In this document: piece by piece, positions 1-11,260 of the stretch
Numbering within the stretch: the stretch's first letter is position 1
Layout of the letters: the number at the start of each line of letters is the position of its first letter
Source of the DNA: Perilla frutescens
Taxonomy: Eukaryota > Streptophyta > Magnoliopsida > Lamiales > Lamiaceae
DNA: 64,000 nt
Assembly (NCBI GenBank): GCA_026008535.1
Contig: BRKX01000011.1
Span: 13,338,001-13,402,000 of the forward strand
Reading direction: 5' to 3'
Notes under the pieces: generated by a model
Database searches by the model: none
The model's input: the letters and a program-made list of their open reading frames with translations, nothing else
What the model was told of the DNA's origin: nothing
Position numbers and translations under genes: made by a program

Positions 1-608
1 GTCGACAGCAGAAGCTCCGATGGCCGGCCGAGGTAGTAATACCTCGTGTGATCCAACTCCGCCACCACGTCGACTATGTTATCCACGAAAAATATCGAAT
101 CATCGTCTCCCATCACCACCCACCTCAAATCTTGATCGCCCGCCTCTCTCACCACCTCCATGATCCCATGCACCATTCTTTGCGCCCGGAGATCGGACTT
201 GTTTAAGAAACCGGTGAGGTCGTCGGAAACTTTGTAAGGCGGAGATGCCGCTGACCATGGGAGGAGCTCGGCCGAGGGGGCTTTGTCTAGAAAGAGAAAT
301 CCCCGGGTGGCGTTCGGCCGCCACCATGACTCTATGTAGGCCTTGCGGTGGTGCCACGCCTTCTCCGAACCGAGCAGGCCAAAGACGAGGTGGCTCAGAT
401 TGGTCGGAGACTGTGCGGTTGTTGTTTGTGAGAGGTGAGTGGTTTTTGTGGGGGTTGATTGTGAAAATTCGGCAGATTTTTGGAGGGGATAGAAGAAATC
501 GGAAGCGGGGAAAATGAGGTGTTTGTTTGTGCATGAAATGTTGATTAGATAGAGAGTGAGGCCTAATACTACAAGTGTGCTGCATTGCCCTAGAAATCTT
601 GATTTCAT
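1..608 (-). CDS. DUF604 / GT31-like glycosyltransferase, 5' part, runs off window
   Basis: The minus-strand frame from the ATG at 606-608 stays open to the window edge (202 codons). The product starts MKSRFLG and has a hydrophobic segment at about residues 9-25 (STLVVLGLTLYLINI), so it looks like a type II membrane anchor as in Golgi enzymes. A Ser/Thr-rich stem follows, then the family signature: LVFGLLGS near residue 77, SWWRPN at 94, and MGDDDS with an acidic DDD triplet at 168-170, followed by YYYLGRPSE. These match plant DUF604 proteins, which are related to Fringe and beta-1,3-galactosyltransferases. The substrate is unknown. The DDD is the expected metal and nucleotide-sugar site. The C-terminal half lies outside the window. 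A longer-looking minus-strand frame over the same bases is not the gene, because only this one gives family motifs. No intron is visible in this part. Confidence 0.86.
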   Translation of the reverse strand, partial: MKSRFLGQCSTLVVLGLTLYLINISCTNKHLIFPASDFFYPLQKSAEFSQSTPTKTTHLSQTTTAQSPTNLSHLVFGLLGSEKAWHHRKAYIESWWRPNATRGFLFLDKAPSAELLPWSAASPPYKVSDDLTGFLNKSDLRAQRMVHGIMEVVREAGDQDLRWVVMGDDDSIFFVDNIVDVVAELDHTRYYYLGRPSELLLS

Positions 609-2275
609 TTTAATGGAATTTTGGCCGATTAATATTTGACACTATGCTACATATATGGATATACATAATTACATGCAGGATAACTGATCGATCAACTGAT
701 TATATATAGGTAAATGTGCATATGAATGAGTGTGTGTGGGGGGGTGGGGGGGGAGTGTAAACAATATTCAAAGATTTTGATAGCCCATGTGACCTATATC
801 TTAGCACATACTCAAAAATAACCCTACTCTGGTGGGTGTGATCAAGTAAACCGAGAGAAATACTATACTATCTCAGAGTAATATCCAAAGTGGTACAATA
901 AAGCTATTGCGACACCTTTAAGTGTCACAAAGATGTGTCACAATAGGTCTATTGTGCCACTTAGAGCATTATCTTGGGGTAGCATAGTATTTCCCGATAA
1001 ATCTATGCAAACTAGACATAAAAGTAAACCACACTTGGAATTGATGGGTAAATCTCATTCTTGTGCAATACCACATGAACCACTAAAAAATAAACTATAT
1101 TTGGGAAAGCAAACCCTATGACGGCACTTGATATAATATGTTTTCTGGTGGCTAAACTATTGTGTCGGGAGCAATGTATGTTTCGTATTTATGGTTGTTT
1201 GTGCGGTTGCAGAAAGAGAATAGTGATTGTCTACATTTTTGTATTTTTTTTCTTCAATTTTATTTTTTTGCGATTTAATTTAATTTTATGATTGTTTTAG
1301 GTTCACCTCTTCAATTAGGGTTTATAATTATTTTTTAATATTTAATTTTTTATTTTTAATTAAAAATTCATTATTATGATTTATTTTTTAAAAATTATGT
1401 TTTATAATTTTTTAATTCATTTTTTTTTATTGATAAATGTTGACTATATATAATTAGTTATGTTATGATTAATTTTTATTTTATAATAAATACTATTAAA
1501 ATCATAAATTTGATAATGAAACATAAAGTGAAACACAAGAAAGTGTAACATGAAATTTCAGCCCCTCTTACTTTGGAGGATAGATTATATAAATTAGATT
1601 GATAGATTGCACCATTTTAAAACATGCATGAATCATTCAAATACTCAATCACACATACATTATCAATCTAATATATATTTAATATTTCATTCAAAATAAA
1701 CACGAAAATAATATGGTCTTCCCGTTGTTATCTCATTCTTTCTTTACCCATCCCAAAATAAATATAAAAGACCAACGACATTATTAAAACAGATAATAGT
1801 GTTGAATATGAGAAAAATAAAACAAATTAAAAATAAAAATAAAATTTCATTTAATTATTATGTCAATTAGCATATGTGATGAATATACTCAAGTGAGAAG
1901 CAAGCTCATTTGGACAATTAATTGTAATTGTACTAACTCTCAATAAGTTCATAATGTAATTTATTGGTCATGTTGGACTTTAGAAAATAATGAAAGAATT
2001 CTTATAAATGTCTAATTTATGATAATAACATACTAAGAAATGAATTTAATGAACTTAAATATGCTTATACAATTAATGACTTATGAGTCAGAAAAAGAGT
2101 TTTAACACATTAGAGGATAAAAGAAAATTATGAATGTTAAAATGTCCAACTTTAAAGTCTGAAAATATCCAAGGACCAAAAATACAATTTTAATTAAAAA
2201 ATCATCGTCCACAATAGACCTCCGCAGCAGTAGCGGATCCAGACGGAAATCCTTGAGGGAACCTCACTACATTAT
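609..2275. other. AT-rich intergenic region upstream of the DUF604 gene
   Basis: This stretch holds the promoter side of the minus-strand gene ending at 608. I see no coding frame of substance. It contains a short G-run and GT-rich tract near 731-755 and a small hairpin element (857-993, listed separately). The rest is very AT-rich, with no convincing TATA box assignment. Confidence 0.5.
857..993. mobile_element. Small MITE-like hairpin
   Basis: The ends are inverted copies: GAAATACTATACTA at 857-870 pairs with TAGCATAGTATTTC at 980-993. The symmetry continues inward: AAGTGGTACAATA on the left matches the reverse complement of TATTGTGCCACTT on the right. The whole 137 bp can fold into one imperfect hairpin with no coding capacity. 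I could not identify a clean target duplication, so the superfamily is open. Confidence 0.55.
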
Positions 2276-2629
2276 CACTACCAAAAAAAGGTTTTTAGCA
2301 ACAATATTATTAGCGACGATAAATATCATCACAAATAATAGACTTAAGTAACGACATGTCGTTTCTAATAATTATATGTCATTTCTAATGACATTTTTTG
2401 TAATGACAGTGTTGTCTCTTAAAATAATTTTTAATTTATTTGGGACAAACTTTTAGGGACGCTCTAGTTGCGACGACATCAAAAAATACTTTTAAGTGAC
2501 AACAATGTCATCACAAAAAAATTATTAGATATGACATGTAATAATTAGAAACGACATGTCCTTACTAAAAGTCTAGTATTAGTGATGACATTTGTAATCT
2601 TGTCTCTAAAGATCAGTTTTTTTGTAGTG
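2276..2629. mobile_element. CACTA-type (En/Spm) non-autonomous element
   Basis: The left end reads CACTACCAAAAAAAGG and the right end reads TTTTTTTGTAGTG, the CACTA/TAGTG termini of plant En/Spm transposons. The 354-bp body has many subterminal copies of a motif like GACATGTC / ACGACAT in both orientations, as expected of transposase-binding repeats. No transposase is present. The flanking 3-bp words are TAT and TGT, an imperfect duplication, so the insertion is probably not very recent. Confidence 0.65.
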
Positions 2630-2878
2630 TGTGTGTGTGCGTGTGTAATCACGGTCATAGATAGGGGCTGAAAACCACACTGCCCCTTGCTTATTCGAAT
2701 AGTTTCCAGTTGGTTCTACCATTGTGCGAACCACACAGAAGTAAACCACACTTTGAAAATCAGACAAAGATCAAACATAAAAATATTGATGAAATTTGAA
2801 CTGAAGACCTTCAATTACAAATATTCCACTCCACCAAGTCATCCCAATGGAACAATTTTACTTATCATTTGGTATATA

Positions 2879-3121
2879 CTCCATCTATCCATGTCAGAAT
2901 ATATGTTGTTTAGGAGTTTTTAGTTTATGTCAAAATGTTTATTGCTCTCTCCCAATTAACCCTATGAGTTAAAACTCTATAAAATCATCTTATTTCTAAC
3001 TTATTGATATAAATTATTTCTTCCATAAAATGTAATATCTCTTAAATTCCTCACACGAGGAAAGGGGTATATTAATCAAAATATTTATTTCTTAATTCTA
3101 ACTAAAAATTATAAAATAATA
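2879..3121. mobile_element. Partial Stowaway-like element
   Basis: It starts CTCCATCTATCC and continues with words (GTTGTTTAGGAGTTTTTA, TATGTCAAAATGTTTATT, CTCTCTCCCAATT) that recur in the complete element starting at 3124. Only one terminus is recognisable, so this looks like an older, truncated or diverged relative of its neighbour. Confidence 0.45.
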
Positions 3122-3123
3122 TA

Positions 3124-3385
3124 CTCCCCTTCATATGTCTAAATCTTTGTTGTTTTAGGAGTTTTATTTTGTGTCAAAATATTTGTTGTTTTATATTTTT
3201 CACTTTCTCTCCCAATTTTTAACCCTACAAATATATGGAGAGAAAAATTTTTACCAACTTTTTAGAAAAATATAAATAAATAAGATTTTATGTGATATAA
3301 AAGCGAGATATATAATAATCCAAAAAACTAATTGTTAGATATAGATTAAAATACTAAAACTACAAGTATTTAGACATAGAAGGAG
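3124..3385. mobile_element. Stowaway-like (Tc1/mariner) MITE
   Basis: The element begins CTCCCCTTCATATGTCTAAA and ends with the inverted counterpart (TTTAGACATAGAAGGAG). It is flanked on both sides by TA (3122-3123 and 3386-3387), the target duplication expected of Tc1/mariner elements. It is 262 bp long, AT-rich and non-coding. Confidence 0.65.
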
Positions 3386-3389
3386 TATA

Positions 3390-3961
3390 AAAGAAAGGAG
3401 TATATGTTAAGATAACCTTCCTTTAGTTTTTGCTTAGTATTAAATGGATTAATGGATGGAAGGATCGCTAGAACATTAATCATTGATCAGTATAATAAGT
3501 ATGAAATTCATCACCTTGATTTTGAATGATAGCAATGATTGGGTATATCTAAAATTCATTATGTAGAGAACTTATAAAATCATTCGTCCATGTGATCAGT
3601 GGCGTATCCTGAATTTTTTTTTCTGGAGAGTGGCATTTTTGATTGAGCTGATGGAACCGAGGATCTTTTGGATGTGTGTTGATTCAATAAAACATATTTG
3701 ATCAAACGATCCGACATCCCATTGTATGCTAAAACCGAATCTAAATCTCATGCGCAGCAAAAAAAAAAAAGATTATCGATTACCTTACAATCGGAGAGAC
3801 ACTGTTGAGAAGACATATATATAAAATTGACAAACGGGATTTTCGCCCATATTTCCGAGCATAACATGCGCATTTTAAGTAACCTTCTCATTTGTTTTGT
3901 TGTTTTAATGTTGCTTTTCCGTTTAATTGTGTAATAAGTATTTTTAAACACCGTTGAGTAC
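3390..3961. other. Intergenic AT-rich sequence, no gene
   Basis: No coding frame is supported here. The words GTGGCGTATCCTGAATTTTT (near 3600) and an A-run (3756-3770) resemble transposon debris, but I cannot delimit an element. Confidence 0.4.
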
Positions 3962-4236
3962 TTTCAGGGCAAAATTGATCGGATCGGGACTCTAAGGCAC
4001 GAAGCCGGTGCGACCCGGGTACAGAAGCGGCGCGAGTGCGCGTGAATGCAGAGGCCTCGAAAGCACATAGCCCGGCGCGACCTGACTCAGGCCGAGGAGG
4101 CGCGACCAGCTTCGTCGAGCCACCCGGTGCGACCCGAGCCAGGCGCCGCGCGAGCACAGGTCCAGCGCGAGTGCACATCCAATCAGAGGACCATAAAGCA
4201 CGGCATCAGGCGTGGCGTGGATACAGAGTGGTCCGG
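3962..4236. repeat. GC-rich left flank of an older LTR-like repeat split by the CRM element
   Basis: Against an AT-rich background this 275-bp block is strongly GC-rich, with recurring CGCGAC / GCGCGAG words. It ends exactly at the 5-bp duplication TCCGG of the gypsy insertion. The same kind of GC-rich CGCGACC sequence resumes at 12510 on the other side. I infer that both belong to one older repeat interrupted by the insertion. Confidence 0.55.
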
Positions 4237-5485
4237 TGATACGACCCGGACAAGTAATCTAGGTCGATAATAACAACGTAGCGGAAGACTTAAGAATCGA
4301 AACACGTCAACTTAATGAAGGGCTTCAATCCGACTCGATAAACAATGAAAAGACGACAATCTAGACAACTAAAATACCTAGAACAATGACACAATTTAAA
4401 TAACACAAACCAAAAGGTTATGAGGGCTGTATTGGGCGTGTATGGGGGCTGGTTTTAAGATGGAGTTTCGTGTGTGAAGGTTGGTGAAGAATGGCTTGGA
4501 GAAGATAGGATATGTTAACGTTTGAATGAACTTACGGATGTAACGAACGGTTGTAGAACTTGATCTTGAAGGGGCTGCCATGAGGTGGACGATGGTGTTG
4601 GATGGATGTCGTCGAGTATGTGGCTTGGACGTGTGTTGTTGGTGTAGTGATTCACAACCTGATAGCCTCCTTGAATCTCGAACGTCTTCAAGGTTGAAAT
4701 CTCCAAGTTGTTCCTCGATAGCGAATACCGGTCAATCCCTCAAGTGAATTGAGCAATACCCTTGAATAAGACTTGTAGTTGCTAGCTCCAAGAATGAATA
4801 TTTTCGTGTGAAAAGTATTCAAAAGACGGATAAATTTGAGACACAAATTGAATGCAAAAGCAATTTAATTCAACAATGTCTAAAGTAACAATGAGACATG
4901 GTTCCCCTATTTATAAGCACTAAAGCGGACGAAAATTAGCATAAAAAAGGCCTAAAGATTGATCCAAAAGGGATCTCTAACTATACTAGGAAGTTCCCTA
5001 AACTAGAATTCTATTCAAGGTAGGAAATTGCCTTAAATACAATTCTAATCAAACTTGACCTCATTATGGACGAAAATTACTCCTAAATAATTAAATAAAT
5101 CTGATCCAACTATAGTCTTAATTAAATAAAATAAATACTATAGTCTAAATAAAATCAACCCCATAATTAATTACTATGGGACCGATTTCTTCACTAAAAA
5201 CCGCACACACATGCACGACAATTTCATGCACATGCACACATGCTCTTGAACTCTTCATCTTCATCTCTTCAAGATTAATACTCCATGGTGTGTTCTTGAT
5301 CTTCAATAGTTAATAAATTAACTATCTTGGAATTGCTTCTCTTGACTTCTTCATCTCCAATCTCGAGCTTTCTTCGAATCAACACTTGCATGTAAGCTTG
5401 CAACTTCTTAGCTCTTGATCTTGTGATTGGTCCTCTAAATTGCAACTCCGGTTCTTCATCATCTTTGTTGTCCATGGCTTCATCA
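4237..5485 (-). repeat. 3' LTR of the CRM-like element
   Basis: This is the left copy of the 1249-bp LTR; the transcript of the minus-strand element ends here. It carries a TATA-like TTATAAATAG on the minus strand at 4907-4916. Its right edge abuts the polypurine tract at 5486. The last codons of the integrase tail and the 66-codon frame at 5275-5475 lie within it. Confidence 0.9.
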
Positions 5486-8400
5486 TTTCCCCCTGCTGAA
5501 AAGAATTCGTCCTCGAATTTGGAGCATCATCTTGATCGAATTCATCTGCATCAAAGAGAGATAAATCAGCAACATTAAATGTTGAGGAACATTTATACTC
5601 ACCAGGTAGATCAATGCGGTATGCATTGTCATTGACACGGCTTAAGACGGTGAAAGGACCATCTCCTCTTGGTGACAACTTCGATTTCCTTAGATTAGGA
5701 AACCTTCCGGGACTTAAATGAATCCAAACACGATCACCGGGCTGAAATACAACACGTTTGCGACGTGTGTTACGGGCGGTGGCGGTTTGAGTACCCTTGT
5801 GCTCGATCCGGGCTCTAACTTTCTCATGCATCTCCTTGATAAGATCAGCTCGCTTCAATCCTTTAACACTTGTTAGATGCTCAACAAGTAAAGGAATCAA
5901 ATCATTAGGCGTTAGTGGATTAAAACCATAAACAACCTCAAATGGAGACATGTTAGTAGAAGAATGAATAACACGATTGTAAGCAAACTCAGCATAAGGT
6001 AAACATTCTTCCCATGACTTCACATTATTCTTAATCAATGATCTAAGCAATGTTCCTAAAGTACGATTCACAACCTCAGTTTGACCATCGGTTTGTGGAT
6101 GACATGCAGTAGAAAACAATAACTTAGTACCTAGCTTTCCCCAAAGAACGCGCCAAAAATGTCCCAAAAATTTAGAATCCCTATCACTAACAATAGTACG
6201 AGGAATTCCATGTAATCTAACAACATGCACAAAGAACAAATTGGCTATTCGAACAGCATCATCAGTTTTCCTACATGCAATGAAATGCGCCATTTTGGAA
6301 AACCTATCAACTACAACAAACACAGAATCTTTACCCGATCTAGACCTAGGCAATCCCAAAATAAAATCCATAGATAAATCAATCCAAGGACTAGATGGAG
6401 CAGGCAAAGGCGTGTACAAACCAAATGGATGCGAAGTAGATTTAGACTTATGACAAGTAACACATCTACTACACATGCGTTCAACATCACGTTTCATATG
6501 CGGCCAAAAGAAATGCTCATGCAACAAGGATAATGTCTTATGCACACCAAAATGTCCCATTAATCCTCCCGCATGCGATTCTAAAACAAGTAACTCACGC
6601 ATAGAACAAGTAGGAATGCACAACTTAGATTCTCTAAACAGAAACCCATCATGCACATAAAATCCATCAAAAGATCTAGTAGAATTCGAACACTTAGCAT
6701 AAATGGGGCTGAAATAATCGTCCACTTCATACAATGATTTAATGTACTCAAAACCAAGCATCTTAGCATGCATTAAGTTAAGCAACGTGTACCTTCGAGA
6801 GAGGGCATCGGCGACGACGTTGTCTTCTCCTTTCTTGTACTTGATGACGTATGGAAATGACTCGATGAATTCGACCCATCTCACATGACGCTTGTTCAAG
6901 TTGCTTTGACCTTTCAAGTGCTTCAAGCTCTCATGATCCGTGTGAATGACAAACTCCTTGGGCCACAAGTAGTGCTGCCATGTATCCAATGCACGCTTCA
7001 AAGCGTATAGCTCTTTATCGTACGTCGAATAACGTAAGGCGGCGCCATTGAGCTTCTCACTGAAGTACGCCACAGGACTTTTTCCTGCATCAAAACAGCA
7101 CCAATACCTATCCCGGAGGCATCACACTCGATCTCAAAGGTTTTAGAAAAATCCGGTAAACACAAAACAGGAGCAGAACACAATAAAGACTTCAAAGTAT
7201 TAAAAGCATGCTCTTGTTGTTTACCCCATTCAAACTTGCGATCCTTCTTACTTAGCTCAGTAAGAGGCGCGGAAATGCTAGAGAAATCACGCACAAAGCG
7301 ACGATAAAATCCGGCAAGGCCGTGCAAGGATCGAACTTCAAACGCGGTTTTAGGCGTTGGCCATTCCTCAATCGCCTTGATTTTGGAACGGTCAACCTCA
7401 ATACCTCTACAACTCACAACAAAGCCTAAGAATACTACTTCATTCAAGCAAAAAGAACACTTAGACATGTTGCCATACAATCGAGCATCTCTCAAAAGCA
7501 AAAATACGCGCCTAAGGTGATCTAGGTGCGCCTATGCACTGTGACTGTATATCAGGATATCATCAAAGTAAACAACAACATATTTCCCAATAACATCACG
7601 CAAAACATGGTTCATCAATCTCATAAATGTGCTCGGTGCATTTGTGAGACCAAAAGGCATAACCAACCATTCATATAAACCATGCTTAGTCTTAAAAGCT
7701 GTTTTCCATTCATCTCCTTCATGCATGCGAACTTGAAAATAACCAGACCTTAAATCAATTTTAGAAAAGATTTTTGATCCACTTAATTCATCTAGCATAT
7801 CATCAAGTCTAGGAATAGAAAAACGATACTTAACTGTTATCTTGTTGATGGCTCTGCAATCCATGCACATTCTCCATTCATTGTTCTTCTTTGGCACTAG
7901 AATCACTGGAACTGCACATGGGCTCATCGATTCTCTGATTTGCTTCTTCTCCAATAGCTCCTTAACTTGACGGTCTATCTCCTTTGTTTCTTCAGAGGAC
8001 GTGCGATATGCAGGCCGGTTCGGTAAGACGGCGCCGGGCACGAAGTCAATCTGGTGCTCGATCCCACGAACTGGAGGTAATCCACTTGGAATCTCATCCG
8101 GGAATACGTCCTCGAACTCCTTCATAAGTGGCTGCACATCACTAGGCAAAGAAACATCGTTAGTAGCACTGTTCTTACAAGTCAAAAGAACTAAGGGCAA
8201 ACCTGCTTTAATAGCTTTCTCAACGCCTTTAATTGTGCAAAACAGGGCTCGATTCTTCTCTTGTGACTTAGGGGCTGAACTCACGCCTTTTCCATGTGTA
8301 ATGGAGCTGGAATGAGGTGTGGAAGGGGCTGCAATGGTTGTGGAAGCAGTAGGGGGTGGCGATGAGGGGGATTCGGCCGTGAGGGGGCTGTCCGTGGCGG

Positions 8401-9058
8401 TGGCTCGAACGGCGGCTGCGGCGGTCTTCTCACGCTCCTCTTTGAACCTTGCTCGCATTATTTTTTGCTCCTCTTGAATGGCTTTGGGTGTCAAAGGCTT
8501 CAAGATGGTGGTTCGGCCGTCTTTCTTCACTATGTAGGTGTTCGTGAGTCGGTCGTGTACAGCTTGTCTATCGAATTGCCATGGTCTCCCTAAAAGTATA
8601 TGTGCTGTATCCATAGGAATAACATCGCATAATACAGTGTTAGAATAACGACCAATGGAAAAGGATACATGTACCTGACCGTTTACACGAACTGTGCCTC
8701 TTTCGGTAAGCCATTGCAAACGGTATGGATTTGGATGCTTCACAGTGGAAAGTCCAAGCTTGTCGACTGTGTACTGGCTTACTGCATTGATAACACTCCT
8801 ACTATCAACGATCATCGCGCAAGTCTTGCCTTGAACAGCAACTTTCGTGTAGAAGATATTTTCTCGCTGCGATTGTTGCTCTTCTTCTCGGTTTATGTTC
8901 AGACTGCGGATAGAAACCAAACTGACATGAAGATTCTCGGATTCTTCTTCTTCAAACTCATCTTGGGTGTCTTCTTCAGGTGAAGGTTTGGCCTTGGGTG
9001 GTTCATCATCTTCACTGGCTGATTCGAGTTCATTCTGGTCCGTGATGAATAGAACGCG
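5379..9058 (-). pseudogene. Broken pol of the CRM-like element (PR-RT-RNase H-IN)
   Basis: Domains appear in order on the minus strand. The protease region lies near 8800, where the expected catalytic D-S/T-G reads DSR. The reverse transcriptase contains MPFGLTNAPSTFM and the catalytic YFDDILIY near 7550. The RNase H start reads FEIECDASGIGIGAVL. Integrase has a zinc-binding HHCC motif (HAGGLMGHFGVHK ... CSRCVTC) and a DDE core (MDFILGLP, VSDRDSKF, HPQTDGQTEVVNRTL). Breaks are a TGA directly after gag (9059-9061), a TAG at 7532-7534 in the reverse transcriptase just after the catalytic motif, a frameshift near 7080 in RNase H, and a frame change near 5490 where the tail enters the LTR. Family members normally have one long frame here, so this copy cannot make an intact Pol. 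Confidence 0.85.
5486..5497 (-). other. Polypurine tract of the CRM-like element
   Basis: On the minus strand the bases directly before the 3' LTR read GCAGGGGGAAA. Such a purine run is the expected plus-strand primer for reverse transcription. Confidence 0.75.
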
Positions 9059-10273
9059 TCAGTTTGGGCACTGATTCTGAAAATGGCCCCAACCTTGGCA
9101 TTTATGGCACTGAACATCTCGGACTCGACTAGGGGCTGAAGTTGGTGCCGGACTGGGCTGATTGGGCCATTGGAATGGTGGCCTTGGTGTAGACTCGGGT
9201 CTACGGCTTGATTGCGGAGTAGAACGGTCGAAACGACGTTCGGGAGGTCCGGATTGACCACGGGGTCGAGTAGAATCAACAAAAGGAGTAGAAGGTGATG
9301 TGGAAGGCATACCTTTACTCCAAGATTGGTGAGTAGGGACTGAACCTTGACTGGATCGACGGCGGCCTTCTCGCAACTGCTTTTCCACAATTGATGCGTA
9401 CTGCACCATTCTCTCTATGCTTGTGAATTCTTTGAGCTCCACTTCACATGCAATGTCGGGATTCATACCTTCAATGTACCGAATGATGGTAGCATTTAAG
9501 GTCTCTTCTTTTCCGACTCGATTCAGGGCGGTCTCGAGCTCTTTGTGGTATTCTTCAATCAAACGGGTTCCTTGCTTGATCCGGTTAAGCTTCTTCTTAA
9601 GCTCTCTTTCATAGTGGACTGGAATGAAGCATCCACGCATGAATCCTTTCATCTTTTCCCAATTGTCGATGGGTGGATTGCGATTTCTGCGCCTTCTTTC
9701 TTGCTGCATCTCCCACCAAGTGGCTGCGTAGCCTCTGAACTCCAAACAAGCTAATTGCACCTTTTTAGCTTCTGAAAAGTCGTAGCACGCGAAAATCTTC
9801 TCTATCTTACGTTCCCAATCTAGGTAGACATCGGGATCGTGAAGGCCTTCAAACTCCGGAATGCTCGTTTTGATGTTGTTGAGCATTCGGTCTTCATTAT
9901 AGTCATCACGACTATTTCCACGCCTCGGGCAACGGCCTTGGTCGAATTCTTTAGTATTCTCATCAAAGTACTCCTCTTCAGGCTCGTTTTGACGCTCATT
10001 GCGTCTAGCGGGTCCTCGAACAGCTTGTGTAATGGTTGGAGTAGTCTTAGTGCGTTCAAGGGCTTGCACTAAGTCATCAAGCTTGTCGGAAAGAGCTTGT
10101 TGCTGTCTTTGGAAGTGCTTGGAAAGTGCTTCAAAATGGTATTTTGCATCCCACAGTGCGGTTGGATCTGAGGAAGACTCCATGGGAGCTTTGGATGGAT
10201 CTCGGGGTGGATCTACAGGTGGGGTGTCGACTGGAGGGGCATGGGATGATTCGGAACGTGTACCTTTCTTCAT
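9059..10273 (-). CDS. gag: Gag of the CRM-like element
   Basis: This open frame of 404 codons begins MKKGTRSESS, has a central capsid-like region (WERKIEKIFACYDF, AATWWEMQQERRRRN, EEYHKELETALNRV) and ends in one CX2CX4HX4C zinc knuckle (CHKCQGWGHFQNQC) that would bind genomic RNA. It forms the particle core in which reverse transcription happens. The frame ends in TGA five bases past the knuckle. In relatives the frame normally continues into pol with Arg (CGA) here, so a C-to-T change at a CpG is the likely cause of this stop, and the Gag-only product may be incidental. Confidence 0.8.
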   Translation of the reverse strand: MKKGTRSESSHAPPVDTPPVDPPRDPSKAPMESSSDPTALWDAKYHFEALSKHFQRQQQALSDKLDDLVQALERTKTTPTITQAVRGPARRNERQNEPEEEYFDENTKEFDQGRCPRRGNSRDDYNEDRMLNNIKTSIPEFEGLHDPDVYLDWERKIEKIFACYDFSEAKKVQLACLEFRGYAATWWEMQQERRRRNRNPPIDNWEKMKGFMRGCFIPVHYERELKKKLNRIKQGTRLIEEYHKELETALNRVGKEETLNATIIRYIEGMNPDIACEVELKEFTSIERMVQYASIVEKQLREGRRRSSQGSVPTHQSWSKGMPSTSPSTPFVDSTRPRGQSGPPERRFDRSTPQSSRRPESTPRPPFQWPNQPSPAPTSAPSRVRDVQCHKCQGWGHFQNQCPN

Positions 10274-11239
10274 GATACCTACAAGATGAACAAACGTAAA
10301 GGAAAATAAGGTAGAACCTCACAATCTCACTTTCTCTCGTTTGTTTTCACTCTTGATTTTACCACTCGTGTTTGCACTCAAAGTGTTTAGTGAAGTGTGT
10401 GTATCGTGTATAATGGAATGGTGAGGAGTAGAACTCTTGTCGAATGTCGAGGGTACGGATGAATTGCACGAAGGTGTAGACGAGTATCACTATCTAGGAT
10501 CAATGTATGAGATGGTATGATGATGTGTAGGAGGCGGGTGGCCTATGTGGCAAGGGTGGGAACGTGTGGGGTTTAGGTGGCGTGTGGTAGGTGGGGTCGA
10601 GTAGGGTAGGGTGTATTAGGATTAGATGGATCCCCAAGTATAGAAGGAAGGATGTGGGAAGGAAAAGGAAAGAAAGAATAGGTTATTTGGAAAGTGTTAC
10701 ACAATTGTGACACAATTCTAATTATCCTAATTGGACTAGACTCTAAAAGGAATGAACTAAAATTAAAATACAACTCAAAAGGAAACTACCAAAAAGAATT
10801 AAAACTTGGAAGGAAAGTTCCAAAAATAAAATAAGACTCTAAAGGAAGTTACCAACTAAGGAATTATCCTAGAAGGAAACTACCAAAATTAAAATAGAAC
10901 TTAGAAGGAAAGTTCCAAAAATAAAATAGACTCACAAGGTAACTACCAAATAAGATGAAATACCAAAAGGAAATTACCAAAATAAATCAAGACTCAAATG
11001 GTAACACAATGAATATACCTCTCTTTTTTTTTCTTTTTTTTTTAATTTTGGGATTTTTCCTTTCTTTTGATCCGATATTTTTTATTTTTTTTTTTATTTT
11101 CGGTCTTTTCCTCTCTTTTTTTTTACCGTTTCTTTTTTTTTTAATGAGCAACTATGCTATTAAAACTCGATAAAATAAAATTAAAATAACAAGACACGTA
11201 AGACGACACGTTGGATTGAACCATGACCAGCAGAGCTGA
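10274..11239 (-). repeat. 5' leader of the CRM-like element with internal repeats and an A-rich tract
   Basis: This is untranslated sequence between the primer site and gag. Bases 10740-11010 hold loosely repeated units with the words GGAAAGTTCCAAAAATAAAA and GGAAACTACCAA. Bases 11020-11140 are T-rich on the plus strand (A-rich in the transcript). No frame is supported. Confidence 0.6.
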
Positions 11240-11255
11240 CATGGCTCTGATGCCA
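11240..11255 (-). other. Primer binding site, tRNA-iMet type
   Basis: On the minus strand, five bases inside the 5' LTR, the sequence is TGGCATCAGAGCCATG. It differs by one base from the common plant primer site TGGTATCAGAGCCATG, complementary to the 3' end of initiator tRNA-Met. Confidence 0.85.
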
Positions 11256-11260
11256 AAATA

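Noticed and set aside
100..585. 161-codon minus-strand frame starting MQHTCSIRPH
   Set aside because: It overlaps the DUF604 frame out of register and shows no family motif; the competing frame has clear conserved motifs.
3888..4270. Several frames in the GC-rich block
   Set aside because: They arise from GC-rich repeat sequence with few stops; no motifs, and both strands are open at once.
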